Of a DNA stretch of 64,000 bases, positions 25,586 to 34,051 are shown in pieces. Below the pieces are notes generated by a model. It was given only the letters and a program-made list of their open reading frames with translations. It ran no database searches and was not told where the DNA came from. Made by a program: the position numbers and the translations under genes. How positions within the stretch are numbered: the first letter of the stretch is position 1; the number at the start of each line of letters is the position of its first letter. Source of the stretch: QQUJ01 sp050287605 (lineage in GTDB: Bacteria; Pseudomonadota; Gammaproteobacteria; QQUJ01); contig JBNKCG010000094.1 in NCBI GenBank assembly GCA_050287605.1, forward strand, positions 12,802-76,801, in the 5' to 3' direction.

Positions 25586-26149
25586 ATGGCCATGTTCGAT
25601 CGAAACAAGCGCGACGCCGGCGACGACAGCGGCACTTTCCCCGCTTTTGAACCCCGGGAACCGGTAACGTCCGCCGAACCCCGCGCCCGTGTCCGCGAAG
25701 CGGCCGTCATCGGCCCCTCCATCCAGATCAACGGCGATCTGAGCGGCGAAGAGGACCTCGTCATTCAGGGCAAGGTGCACGGCACCATCCAGCTCAAGGA
25801 GAAAAGCCTCACCGTCGGCAGCCAAGGTCAAGTCAACGCTAACGTGCTGGCGCACACCATCATCGTCGAAGGCCAGGTCAACGGCGACCTCTACGGTTCG
25901 GAACGCGTTTCCATCCGCAAGACCGGCAACGTGCACGGCAACATCATCTCGCCCAAGGTCAGCCTGGAAGAGGGCTGCCGCTTCAAGGGCAGCATCGACA
26001 TGGATCAGGAGGTCATCAACAAGACCTTCGGTAAATCCGCCGCGCCGCTACCGATCAACAAACCGAAGGTACCGGACATGGGAACGCCGTCCAAGACCGA
26101 AACCACGACGCCAGGCGGCAGCGAAATGAAAAGCGGCTCCGCCGCTTGA
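25586..26149 (+). CDS. Bactofilin (polymer-forming cytoskeletal protein)
   Basis: The 187-residue protein has a disordered N-terminus (1-45), a right-handed beta-helix core (about 47-140: SIQINGDLSGEEDLVIQG, GTIQLKEKSLTVGSQGQV, ANVLAHTIIVEGQVNGDLYG, VSIRKTGNVHGNIISPKV) and a disordered, Pro/Thr/Ser-rich tail. This is the DUF583/bactofilin architecture: nucleotide-free filaments that scaffold cell-wall or polar complexes. ATG 25586 follows AGGAGG by 4 bases; Met3 (spacing 10) is an alternative. It is followed by a methyltransferase-like gene where many bactofilins have an M23 peptidase. Confidence 0.93.
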   Translation: MAMFDRNKRDAGDDSGTFPAFEPREPVTSAEPRARVREAAVIGPSIQINGDLSGEEDLVIQGKVHGTIQLKEKSLTVGSQGQVNANVLAHTIIVEGQVNGDLYGSERVSIRKTGNVHGNIISPKVSLEEGCRFKGSIDMDQEVINKTFGKSAAPLPINKPKVPDMGTPSKTETTTPGGSEMKSGSAA

Positions 26150-26225
26150 ACAAGGATGAACATCTGGCCATGATCTGCATCGCAGACTACGCAGCATTCC
26201 ACCGTTGCGTTTCGCCGACTCAACA

Positions 26226-26909
26226 ATGATGCAGACCACAGCGGCCCCCACCCGGCAAACAACTCCAGGCGGTAGCGGCGAGTCGTTTCCCTCGCCGCTC
26301 TTCCGTGAGCTCACCGCACGATTCAACAGCGCCGCGCGCTGCGTAATCCTGGAAACAGGAATGACCACCACAGGCATGCTCTCGCTCTTGGAAGGGAAAC
26401 ACTGCCGCTTGCTCGTAGCCGACGCCGCACTGCCCCTGAGCTCACTCAGCGAGCGAGCGCTGGATGCGGAATCGCTGGTTGGAAAAATCGACTCGCTGAT
26501 CATCGACGCCGGTGTAGAGTCTATCGACGCTGTCCTGTGCTGGGACCTGCTCAACTACCTCACCCCACCGCTGTTGAAGGCCTTTGCCGCGCGCCTGACG
26601 GCCATTATGACGCCCACCGGCATCGTCCACGCCTACATCCATTCGGCGCATGCCACCATGCCCCGTCATCCCCAACGCTACACTCCACTGGGCGATGATC
26701 TGATGGCACCTCTGGACCATGACACCGCCACACGCAAGGCACCTCGCTACAGCACTCATGACCTGGAGAAACACGCCATCGGTTTGCACGCGCAGCGTTC
26801 GGTACTGCTGCGAAACGGCATGCAGGAGTACTTGCTGAAAACAGACCCCAGCCGTTCAGGTCCACGCGAAGTCAAGGCGCTTTACCGCAAACGACCCGCC
26901 AAAGCATAA
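26226..26909 (+). CDS. Methyltransferase-like protein beside bactofilin, function unknown
   Basis: The 227-residue product resembles class I SAM methyltransferases: a first beta strand plus loop CVILETGMTTTGMLSLL, an acidic second strand RLLVADAAL, then SIDAVLCWDLLNYLTPPLLKAFAARL and TIMTPTGIVHAYIH-like strands. The glycine-rich SAM loop is degenerate (ETGMTTTG instead of D-x-G-x-G-x-G), so activity is uncertain. A double ATG at 26226 is the best start; the same frame opens earlier at a TTG (26205). No strong ribosome binding site is visible. Same strand as bactofilin, 76 bases downstream. Confidence 0.7.
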   Translation: MMQTTAAPTRQTTPGGSGESFPSPLFRELTARFNSAARCVILETGMTTTGMLSLLEGKHCRLLVADAALPLSSLSERALDAESLVGKIDSLIIDAGVESIDAVLCWDLLNYLTPPLLKAFAARLTAIMTPTGIVHAYIHSAHATMPRHPQRYTPLGDDLMAPLDHDTATRKAPRYSTHDLEKHAIGLHAQRSVLLRNGMQEYLLKTDPSRSGPREVKALYRKRPAKA

Positions 26910-27009
26910 CGCCCGATCATGGGTAACGTGGAAACGCATCGCTTCTGACGACAGCGACCACGCTCGATCTTCGCCGCCCTAGGCGCAGGCTTTACTACCC
27001 GGACCGGCC

Positions 27010-27744
27010 CTAGCCGTTTCGCACCAAACGCGCCGCGAGCGCGGGGTAGAGACGATAGAGCGCGAACAGCAGTTTGGTTTTGGCGATACGGATCTCGTAG
27101 CGATCCGCCTCTAGCGCGCACAACACCTCGCGTGCCAACGCCTCGGGGGTGATCTTGCCGCTGCCGCGGCCGGCGGTCATGGCGGTGTCGACCAGCGCGG
27201 GAATAATCTCGAATACGGTAACCGCCGTCTGTTCCAGCTGATAGCGCAGCGCCTGGGTGAAGCCGCGCATGGCGGCCTTGGTCGCGCAGTAGACGGCCGC
27301 GCTCCGTTTCGGAGTTAGTGCGAGAGCCGATGTGACGTTGACGATGGCGGATCGCTTCTGCTCGAGGAGCTGGGGCAGCAACCTGGCGGTCAACTTCACC
27401 GGCGCCGCCAGATTGATGCCGATCTCCTCGCCGATGCACTCGATCAGTTCTTCGCCGTCGGTAAAGTGGTAGTTATGCTGAATGCCGGCGTTGTTGATCA
27501 ACACGTTGAGCCGCGGGTATCTGTCACGCAGTCGATGAACCAGCTCGCGCTGATCGGAATCGTTCGCCAAGTCGCAGCGATAGGTAACGATACCCGGTTC
27601 CTGCGCCTTCAGGGCCGCCAGTTTCGCGCTGTCCCGTCCGCAGACGATGATCTCGTTGCCGCGTTCCAGCAGTGCTACGGCCAACGCGCGCCCGATTCCG
27701 GAAGCGCCGCCGGTGATGAGTACGGTGTTGCCGTCGAGTTGCAT
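27010..27744 (-). CDS. Short-chain dehydrogenase/reductase (DltE-like)
   Basis: A 244-residue classical SDR. NAD(P) binding is shown by TGGASGIGRALA (residues 11-22) and NNAGI (84-88). The catalytic triad is Ser139, Tyr152 and Lys156 in the YCATK motif. The cofactor loop VCGRDSAKL suggests NADP(H). The substrate cannot be deduced; DltE-type SDRs are often misassigned. It ends 100 bases from the bactofilin partner gene (convergent) and lies 70 bases downstream of the Crp/Fnr regulator on the same strand. Confidence 0.9.
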   Translation of the reverse strand: MQLDGNTVLITGGASGIGRALAVALLERGNEIIVCGRDSAKLAALKAQEPGIVTYRCDLANDSDQRELVHRLRDRYPRLNVLINNAGIQHNYHFTDGEELIECIGEEIGINLAAPVKLTARLLPQLLEQKRSAIVNVTSALALTPKRSAAVYCATKAAMRGFTQALRYQLEQTAVTVFEIIPALVDTAMTAGRGSGKITPEALAREVLCALEADRYEIRIAKTKLLFALYRLYPALAARLVRNG

Positions 27745-27814
27745 GAATCTGTCCGCCGCTGTTTGGCCGTCGAAATCGACAGCGGCAGGTTAAGCCGCAC
27801 GGCGGGGTTTCTCC

Positions 27815-28447
27815 TTAACCTGGGTTCAGAAGCCCCTCATTCTTCATTCGACGCCGAATGCGCGAGAGGGCGACATCGGTAATCCCCAGGTAAGAGGCGA
27901 TGTGGTAAAGCGGCAGCCGATCCGCCAGCGATGCGTTTTCCTCCAGAAATCGCCGATAGCGCTGCTCCGCCGAATCGAGCAGGAACTCCCCCTCCCGCTG
28001 CGCCTTGCGCACCGCCACCGACTCCATATAGAGACGCCCCACATTGGCCCAGACCAGGGACCGGGTGTAGAGGCTATCGAGCCCGCTGAGCGAGATCCCC
28101 ACAACGGTGGTAGGCTCCAGCGCCTCGATGTAGTAACGGCTAGGTTCGGGCTGGTGGGAACGCTGAAGCGCGCCGGCAAACTGGTTCTGCACGGAAAACG
28201 ACTTGTTGTGCTCACCGCCATCCTCGGTGAGGTAATAGAAGCGCACCAGTCCGGAGCAGATGAAGTAGACGCGCTCGGCAAGATCGCCGGCCCGATGCAG
28301 GTGCTCGCCTGCCGCAAAACGCATTACGCTGCAGAATTGGGTGACCGGCTCGAACTCCGCGTCGTCGTGCAGACCCAACGCGGCCAGCGTGCGCCGAAAC
28401 TGCTGCACACAGCCGGAACCCTCTAAAGGGTCGTGTTCAACCGCCAT
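27815..28447 (-). CDS. Crp/Fnr-family transcriptional regulator
   Basis: The 210-residue protein has a cyclic-nucleotide-binding-type beta roll (about 25-140: RFAAGEHLHRAGDLAERVYFICSGLVRFYYL, GGEHNKSFSVQNQFAGAL) and a C-terminal winged helix ending LYHIASYLGITDVALSRIRRRM, which lacks the longer wing of true Crp. No Fnr-type Cys cluster is present, and the PRARAS-like cAMP phosphate loop is absent, so the ligand is unknown. ATG 28447 was chosen because AGGAGGG lies 7 bases upstream. Transcribed divergently from recQ and in line with the SDR gene, a possible target. Confidence 0.9.
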   Translation of the reverse strand: MAVEHDPLEGSGCVQQFRRTLAALGLHDDAEFEPVTQFCSVMRFAAGEHLHRAGDLAERVYFICSGLVRFYYLTEDGGEHNKSFSVQNQFAGALQRSHQPEPSRYYIEALEPTTVVGISLSGLDSLYTRSLVWANVGRLYMESVAVRKAQREGEFLLDSAEQRYRRFLEENASLADRLPLYHIASYLGITDVALSRIRRRMKNEGLLNPG

Positions 28448-28638
28448 TCTGCACCCTCCTCTCCACACCCCGACCCGGCCGTCCGCCACCGGACGTTGAC
28501 CTTTTCTCGATGCCATCATAAAACCCATCGACTCCCTCGATCACGACGACACCTTATCATCGGTCTGATCAGGGGCCGGACTTGCCCGTCACCCCGGTGC
28601 CCGGCACAATCACTCCCCTCACGGACCGAGGAAAACCC

Positions 28639-30753
28639 ATGTCGACTCCCCTGGACATCCTGCGCGATGTCTTCGGCTACAGCGCCTTCCGCCCCCCCCA
28701 GGACCAGATCATCGATCACCTGCGCGGTGGCGGCGACGCCCTGGTGGTGATGCCCACCGGCGGCGGCAAATCCCTCTGCTATCAGATTCCGGCGCTGATC
28801 CGGCCCGGCGTGGGAGTCATCGTCTCGCCGCTGATCGCACTGATGCAGGATCAGGTGGAGGCGCTACGCCAATACGGCGTCAACGCCGCCTACCTGAACT
28901 CGACCCTCTCCGCAGATGCCGCGCGCGAGGTGGAGAGCGCCATTGCCCAGGGCGCGCTCGATCTGGTCTACATCGCACCGGAACGCCTGATGCAGCCGCG
29001 CACCCTGGATCTGCTGACCCGCTCGCCCATAGCGCTGTTCGCCATCGACGAGGCGCACTGCGTATCGCAGTGGGGACACGACTTTCGCCCGGAGTATCTG
29101 CAGCTCTCCGTACTGCACGAGCGCTTTCCCAACGTCCCGCGCATCGCACTCACCGCCACCGCCGACGAACCGACGCGACGTGAGATCGTCGAGCGGCTGC
29201 AACTGAGCGATGCCGCGCCCTATATCTGCGGTTTCGACCGCCCCAACATCCGCTACCGCATCGCCCAACACCGCGGCGACGCCCGCCAGCGCCTGCTGCG
29301 CTTCCTGAAACTGGAACACCCCGGCGAGGCGGGCATCGTCTACTGCCTGTCGCGCAAGAAGGTGGAAGCCACCGCCGAATGGCTCACCGGACAAGGCTAC
29401 ACCGCACTGCCCTACCACGCCGGTCTGCCGGCCGAACTGCGCGAGCACCATCAGAACCGCTTCCTGCGCGAGGACGGCGTCATTATCGTCGCCACTATCG
29501 CCTTCGGCATGGGCATCGACAAACCCGACGTGCGTTTCGTCGCCCACCTGAATCTGCCCAAGAGTCTGGAGGCCTATTATCAGGAGACCGGCCGCGCCGG
29601 CCGCGACGGCCTGCCGGCCGATGCCTGGATGGCTTACGGGCTGCAGGACGTGATCCTGCTGCGCCAGATGATGGAGGGTTCCGAGGCCGACGAGCAGCAC
29701 AAGCGCGTCGAACGCCACAAACTGGATTCCATGCTGGGCTTCTGCGAGCTGACCACCTGCCGTCGCCAAGCGCTGCTCGCCTACTTCGGCGACCGACTGG
29801 ATGAGCCGTGCGGCAACTGCGACACCTGCCTGGAGCCGGTGCAGACCTGGGACGCCACCGTCGCCGCGCAAAAGGCGCTATCGGCGGTACACCGCACCGG
29901 TCAGCGCTTCGGCGTCAACTACCTGGTGGACGTGCTGCTAGGCAAAGAGGACGAGCGCATCCAACGTTTCGGCCACCACCGCCAGAGCACCTTCGGCATC
30001 GGCGGCGAACTGGACGCCAACCAGTGGCGCGGCGTGTTCCGCCAGCTCATCGCCCGCGGATTGCTGGCGGTGGATCTGGAAGGCCACGGCGGCCTGCACC
30101 TTACCGATCAGTGCCGCCCGGTGCTGCGCGGCGCGGCGCCGCTCATGCTGCGCGAAGAGGTCAAACCCGAACCGCGAAAAAAACGCGACCGCAAAGCCGA
30201 GCGGTTCGTCGACGAGACCGACCGCGCGCTATGGGAGGCGCTGCGCCAGAAGCGCCGCGACCTCGCCGAAGAACAGGGCGTGCCGCCCTACGTCATCTTC
30301 CACGACGCCACCCTGGCCGAGATGATCAGCTACCGTCCCCAGACCCTGGAGCAGTTGGCGCGCATCAGTGGGGTCGGCGAGCGCAAACTGGAGGCCTACG
30401 GCGAGGATTTCCTGGCGGTCTTGCGCAACGACGGCGCTTCGCACGACGACGTCGAGCCGGCCGTGGAGACCTTGCAGCTATTCCAACTGGGCATGGACGT
30501 GCCCGCCATCGCCCGCCGCCGCGGCATGTCCACCGCAACGGTGTTCACCCATCTGGCCAAGGCCATCGAGCAGGGCGACATCGCGCTGCGCGACGTCATC
30601 CCCCTGAATTCCCAGGAGATTGAACGCATCCAGGATGCGCTGCTGCAGTTTGGGGACGATGCCGCGGCGATCAGGAAGGCGCGCAAAGCGCTGGAAGGGA
30701 GCTACGATCTCGGCACGCTGCGCTGCGTTCAGGCGGGACTTCGAAGCCTCTGA
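28639..30753 (+). CDS. recQ: ATP-dependent DNA helicase RecQ
   Basis: The 704-residue superfamily 2 helicase contains Walker A PTGGGKSLCYQIPAL, DEAH box AIDEAHCVSQWGHDFRPEY, motif IV-VI elements IVYCLSRKKVE and QETGRAGRDGLPA, a zinc site (CELTTCRRQ...CGNCDTC) with the RQC winged helix, and an HRDC domain (about 520-595, ending ISGVGERKLEAYGEDFLAVL). A further helix-turn-helix (about 610-690) extends past the E. coli end (about 609). ATG 28639 has GAGGAAAA upstream. RecQ 3'-5' helicase acts in recombination and fork repair. Confidence 0.97.
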   Translation: MSTPLDILRDVFGYSAFRPPQDQIIDHLRGGGDALVVMPTGGGKSLCYQIPALIRPGVGVIVSPLIALMQDQVEALRQYGVNAAYLNSTLSADAAREVESAIAQGALDLVYIAPERLMQPRTLDLLTRSPIALFAIDEAHCVSQWGHDFRPEYLQLSVLHERFPNVPRIALTATADEPTRREIVERLQLSDAAPYICGFDRPNIRYRIAQHRGDARQRLLRFLKLEHPGEAGIVYCLSRKKVEATAEWLTGQGYTALPYHAGLPAELREHHQNRFLREDGVIIVATIAFGMGIDKPDVRFVAHLNLPKSLEAYYQETGRAGRDGLPADAWMAYGLQDVILLRQMMEGSEADEQHKRVERHKLDSMLGFCELTTCRRQALLAYFGDRLDEPCGNCDTCLEPVQTWDATVAAQKALSAVHRTGQRFGVNYLVDVLLGKEDERIQRFGHHRQSTFGIGGELDANQWRGVFRQLIARGLLAVDLEGHGGLHLTDQCRPVLRGAAPLMLREEVKPEPRKKRDRKAERFVDETDRALWEALRQKRRDLAEEQGVPPYVIFHDATLAEMISYRPQTLEQLARISGVGERKLEAYGEDFLAVLRNDGASHDDVEPAVETLQLFQLGMDVPAIARRRGMSTATVFTHLAKAIEQGDIALRDVIPLNSQEIERIQDALLQFGDDAAAIRKARKALEGSYDLGTLRCVQAGLRSL

Positions 30754-30848
30754 CAGCGTCACCCCACATTTACACGAACTTACACTTGTCAAGGGATTTC
30801 CCGCGTCCATGCTTGTCAAAGGAAGACAGCACAAATAGGGAGAGCCCC

Positions 30849-31445
30849 ATGCCCACGCTAGCCCCAGTCCGGCGCCCGACAGCGGATACGCGGCCGCGCA
30901 AAACGTACGCAGCAGCACTGCTCATCGCCCTCGCCCTCGCCCTAAGCGCCTGCGCCCCGGTACAACCCCTGCACCCTGAACAGTACCTCGCGCCACCACC
31001 CGTCGAGCGGCCCAACACCGAAGTCTATTTCTATCCCACTGCCGGCCAGAGTACGGCCCGGCAGGATCGCGACCGCTACGAGTGCTACCTGTGGGCAGTA
31101 CAACAATCCGGCTTCGATCCCAGCCAACCGCAACTGGCGCCGCACCAGCGCATCGAGGTAGTCCCCGCTTCCCCGCCGGGGCAGCAGACCGCCGCCGGCG
31201 CCATCATCGGCGCCGCCATGGGGGCCGCCATCGCCGAACCCCACCATTCGGCAAAAGGCGCCGTTACCGGGGCTATCGCCGGCGCTTTGCTGGGCGCAGC
31301 CAGCGAGCAGACGCAACAGGATCAGGCCCAGCAGCGCTACGACCTCTACGCCACCCAGCACAGCGCGCAACTTGAGCGCAAAGCCAGCGACTACCGACGC
31401 GCGATGTCTGCCTGTCTGGAAGGTCGCGGCTACTCCGTGCGCTGA
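30849..31445 (+). CDS. Glycine-zipper lipoprotein with YEC-WA C-terminal domain
   Basis: The 198-residue lipoprotein has a lipobox LSAC after a hydrophobic run (ALLIALALALSAC). A short RYECYLWAVQQSGFDPSQP segment is followed by a glycine zipper membrane hairpin (AAGAIIGAAMGAAIA ... GAVTGAIAGALLGAAS, about 115-155) and a helical tail ending SDYRRAMSACLEGRGYSVR. The same YEC...SDYRRAM core recurs in the next gene. Glycine-zipper lipoproteins sit in the outer membrane. ATG 30849 has GGGAGAG upstream. 23 bases separate it from its neighbour, so the two are likely co-transcribed. Confidence 0.85.
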   Translation: MPTLAPVRRPTADTRPRKTYAAALLIALALALSACAPVQPLHPEQYLAPPPVERPNTEVYFYPTAGQSTARQDRDRYECYLWAVQQSGFDPSQPQLAPHQRIEVVPASPPGQQTAAGAIIGAAMGAAIAEPHHSAKGAVTGAIAGALLGAASEQTQQDQAQQRYDLYATQHSAQLERKASDYRRAMSACLEGRGYSVR

Positions 31446-31468
31446 GCCGTTCAACCGGGAGAAGGCCA

Positions 31469-32161
31469 ATGACCAAGCTTCGTAACATTGGAATCGGTGC
31501 GCTACTGGCAGCGTTGATGGGCGCCACCGGCACCTCGGTATGGGCGGACAAGAGCGACCTGCTCCAGGGCGTACGCAAACCCCCGCCCAACACCCTCAAG
31601 GGCCTGGTGCTGGACCGCCGCTACAACCACAATCACTACTACCCGCCCACCGGCCACATCGTGCCGTCGCTGCCGCACGACCACCACATCGTGCGCCACC
31701 ACAACACCCGCTACTATTTTCACGGCGGCGTCTGGTATCGTCCGTCCGGACCACGCTTCGTGGTGGTCATGCCGCCGATCGGCGTCGGCATTCCGTTCCT
31801 CCCGCCCTACTACACCACCCTCTGGGTGGGGGGCGTGCCCTACTACTACGCCGACGGCGTCTACTACATTTGGCGCCCGATCGACCGCACCTACGTAGTC
31901 AGCAATCCGCCGCCCGAGACTCAGGTCTCCACAGCACCGTCCGAGCCCGAACAACTGTTCATCTATCCCAAACAGGGGCAGAGCGAAGCGCAGATCGCCA
32001 AAGACCGCTACGAATGCCACCGCTGGGCAGCCGATCAAAGCCGTTTCGACCCGACGCAGCCGCCGCGTGACGAGGACGAGGCGGCGCTGACGAAAAAACG
32101 CTCGGACTACCGGCGCGCGATGACTGCGTGCCTAGAGGCGCGGAGTTACAGTGTGAAGTAG
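31469..32161 (+). CDS. Exported DUF6515-like protein sharing the YEC-WA domain
   Basis: The 230-residue protein has a signal peptide (IGIGALLAALMGATGTSVWA). A His/Tyr/Pro-rich middle (NHNHYYPPTGHIV, LPHDHHIVRHHNTRYY) and DUF6515-like strands (YYFHGGVWYRPSGPRFVVVMPPIGVGIPFLPPYYTTLWVGGVPYYYADGVYY) follow. The C-terminus RYECHRWAADQSRFDPTQP...SDYRRAMTACLEARSYSVK is homologous to the upstream lipoprotein without its glycine zipper. Cys pairs at the same spots suggest a conserved disulfide. His-rich stretches could bind metal. Function unknown; envelope location inferred. Confidence 0.82.
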   Translation: MTKLRNIGIGALLAALMGATGTSVWADKSDLLQGVRKPPPNTLKGLVLDRRYNHNHYYPPTGHIVPSLPHDHHIVRHHNTRYYFHGGVWYRPSGPRFVVVMPPIGVGIPFLPPYYTTLWVGGVPYYYADGVYYIWRPIDRTYVVSNPPPETQVSTAPSEPEQLFIYPKQGQSEAQIAKDRYECHRWAADQSRFDPTQPPRDEDEAALTKKRSDYRRAMTACLEARSYSVK

Positions 32162-32306
32162 GCTTGCTCTCCGGCGCACGCTCACCCAAAGCGCTTTACC
32201 GGTGAATGGTCAGCCTAGATTCAGCGTTTGATGCGGCTGCGCCGCGCGTTGATTGAATTGGAGGCGTGTCTTCGAAGCCAAGTCGCTTCCGTGTCCCAGC
32301 AACCAT

Positions 32307-33287
32307 TCAGGAGACGTATTGATAGTAGAGATTCTGCGGATGTCTCGCCTCGGCAAAGAAATACCAACGCTCGGCGATCAATCCCAGATACTGCAGCACG
32401 AACGCCGCTACCGGCAGCGTGCTGGAGGATGAAAGAAACGCCACCACCAGCAAAAGCACCGGCAACGGAAACACCAGGACTAGAAACGCGATTCGAATCG
32501 CCCGCACCGTCTCCACGGGGCGGCGATGGAAAAACTCGCGGGTGTTGAACGATCCGCCAGTCGCCCCTTGCGCCATCTGCACGATGCGGTTGTGACGTAC
32601 GCCGATGGCGGTCTGCGGATTCGACTTGTGGCGCAAACGCCGGTTTCGAAGCAACGCCGCACCGCGGGTGACGAACGCCGCAACGGTCAGTATCACGGCC
32701 CAGGCACCGTAGAAGCCCACCAGCCCCGCACCTTGCCAGGCCGAAAAGGCTGCCGCCAACATGAAACCCGAGGCGCCTCCGAGTAACAGGTAGTTGGCCA
32801 CCGTCAGCCAGCTATGCCACTCCTGCAGAAATTTCAGGCACGCGTAGATCATCGCCGTGCAGACGAACAGCAGCAGCACGGCGAGCATGGCCAGACCGCC
32901 CGCGATGAGCGTGGCATCCACCGGCAGCACGCCGGCCACGGTGAACCATGCGCCTGTCCAGCCGACGAAGTGTAGGCCGCCGTAAAGCGCAATCAGCACC
33001 AGAGCCGCGGGCAGCACGATCACTTCGCGCGACAACCACGAGGTGCGCCATTGGGTCGCAGTACGCCAAGCGCGTTCCGGGTGACCGAGATGAAAAAACG
33101 AGGCGATCAAGCCACCCAACAGAAACAACACCGCGATGACGCTGCCCAGCGCGTAAAACGACTGACTGTTCTGCGCCGGCAACAGGTTGGCCAGTGAATA
33201 GAGCTGGCCGGTGTAGAGCGCCAGGAACAACCCCTGGCCGACGCCGATTAGGGTGGTGAGGAATATTACGGAAAACGCTGGGTGCAT
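32307..33287 (-). CDS. soeC: SoeC: DmsC-like membrane anchor of sulfite:quinone oxidoreductase
   Basis: The 326-residue integral membrane protein has about eight helices and DmsC-family motifs: SFFHLGHPERAWRTATQW and TSWLSREVIVLPAALVL in the first half, SGFMLAAAFSAW mid-way and AERWYFFAEARHPQNLYY at the end. It anchors the two catalytic subunits and passes electrons to quinone. It lies 32 bases after soeB as the last gene. DmsC itself is the alternative, but the subunit A properties favour Soe. Confidence 0.88.
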   Translation of the reverse strand: MHPAFSVIFLTTLIGVGQGLFLALYTGQLYSLANLLPAQNSQSFYALGSVIAVLFLLGGLIASFFHLGHPERAWRTATQWRTSWLSREVIVLPAALVLIALYGGLHFVGWTGAWFTVAGVLPVDATLIAGGLAMLAVLLLFVCTAMIYACLKFLQEWHSWLTVANYLLLGGASGFMLAAAFSAWQGAGLVGFYGAWAVILTVAAFVTRGAALLRNRRLRHKSNPQTAIGVRHNRIVQMAQGATGGSFNTREFFHRRPVETVRAIRIAFLVLVFPLPVLLLVVAFLSSSSTLPVAAFVLQYLGLIAERWYFFAEARHPQNLYYQYVS

Positions 33288-33319
33288 AGTGCTTCAACCT
33301 GAATAGCGTGAGTGCGGTA

Positions 33320-34051
33320 TTACCAACTCGAGATCTCGTCCAAGGTCTGCGCATCGGCGGGCGGCGCCGGCAGCTCGCCCTCCTTCTTGAGCGGATTGTC
33401 GGCGCGCTGCAGTTCGTCATCGTGAATAGTCATGCGCACCTTGCGTCGCGGCAGGTAGTGGTTGGCCGGACGCGTCCCCCACTCGGGCATCAGCTGATAG
33501 CCGCCGCTCTCGCGGATCGCGACCGAAACCTCGGACTCCGGATCGTGCACGTCGCCGAACAGCCGCGCGCTGGTGGGACACGCCATGACGCACGCCGGCT
33601 TGCGCTCTTTCTGCGGCAGCGATTCGTCGTAGATGCGATCGACGCACAGGGTGCACTTCTTCATTACCTTCTGTTTCTCATCGATCTCACGTGCGCCGTA
33701 GGGACAAGCCCACGAGCAATACTTGCAGCCGATGCACTTGTCGTAGTCCACCAGCACGATGCCGTCTTCCTTGCGCTTATAGCTGGCGCCGGTGGGACAG
33801 ACCGGCACGCAAGGCGGGTCTTCGCAGTGCAGGCAGCTCTTGGGAAAGTGCACGGTCTCGGTGGCGGGGTATTCGCCCACCTCGTAGGTCTGCACGCGGT
33901 TGAAGAAAGTGCCGGTGGGTTCCGCGCCGCGCGTGTTGAAGTCGGTCATGGGACCGGCCTGGCCGAAGGTGTTCCACTCCTTGCAACTGGTGACGCAGGC
34001 GTGGCAGCCGACGCAGACGTTGAGATCGATGACCAGGGCGAGCTGGGTCAT
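33320..34051 (-). CDS. soeB: SoeB: four-cluster iron-sulfur subunit
   Basis: The 243-residue ferredoxin-type protein begins MTQLALVIDLNVCVGCHACVTSC, then carries HCEDPPCVPVCPTGA, CIGCKYCSWACPYG and KCTLCVDR with CVMACPTSA, giving four [4Fe-4S] binding sets as in DmsB/PsrB/NrfC. No signal peptide is present, so it is cytoplasmic, in keeping with subunit A. Its ATG overlaps the soeA stop by 4 bases (ATGA). It relays electrons from the molybdenum site to SoeC. Confidence 0.93.
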   Translation of the reverse strand: MTQLALVIDLNVCVGCHACVTSCKEWNTFGQAGPMTDFNTRGAEPTGTFFNRVQTYEVGEYPATETVHFPKSCLHCEDPPCVPVCPTGASYKRKEDGIVLVDYDKCIGCKYCSWACPYGAREIDEKQKVMKKCTLCVDRIYDESLPQKERKPACVMACPTSARLFGDVHDPESEVSVAIRESGGYQLMPEWGTRPANHYLPRRKVRMTIHDDELQRADNPLKKEGELPAPPADAQTLDEISSW

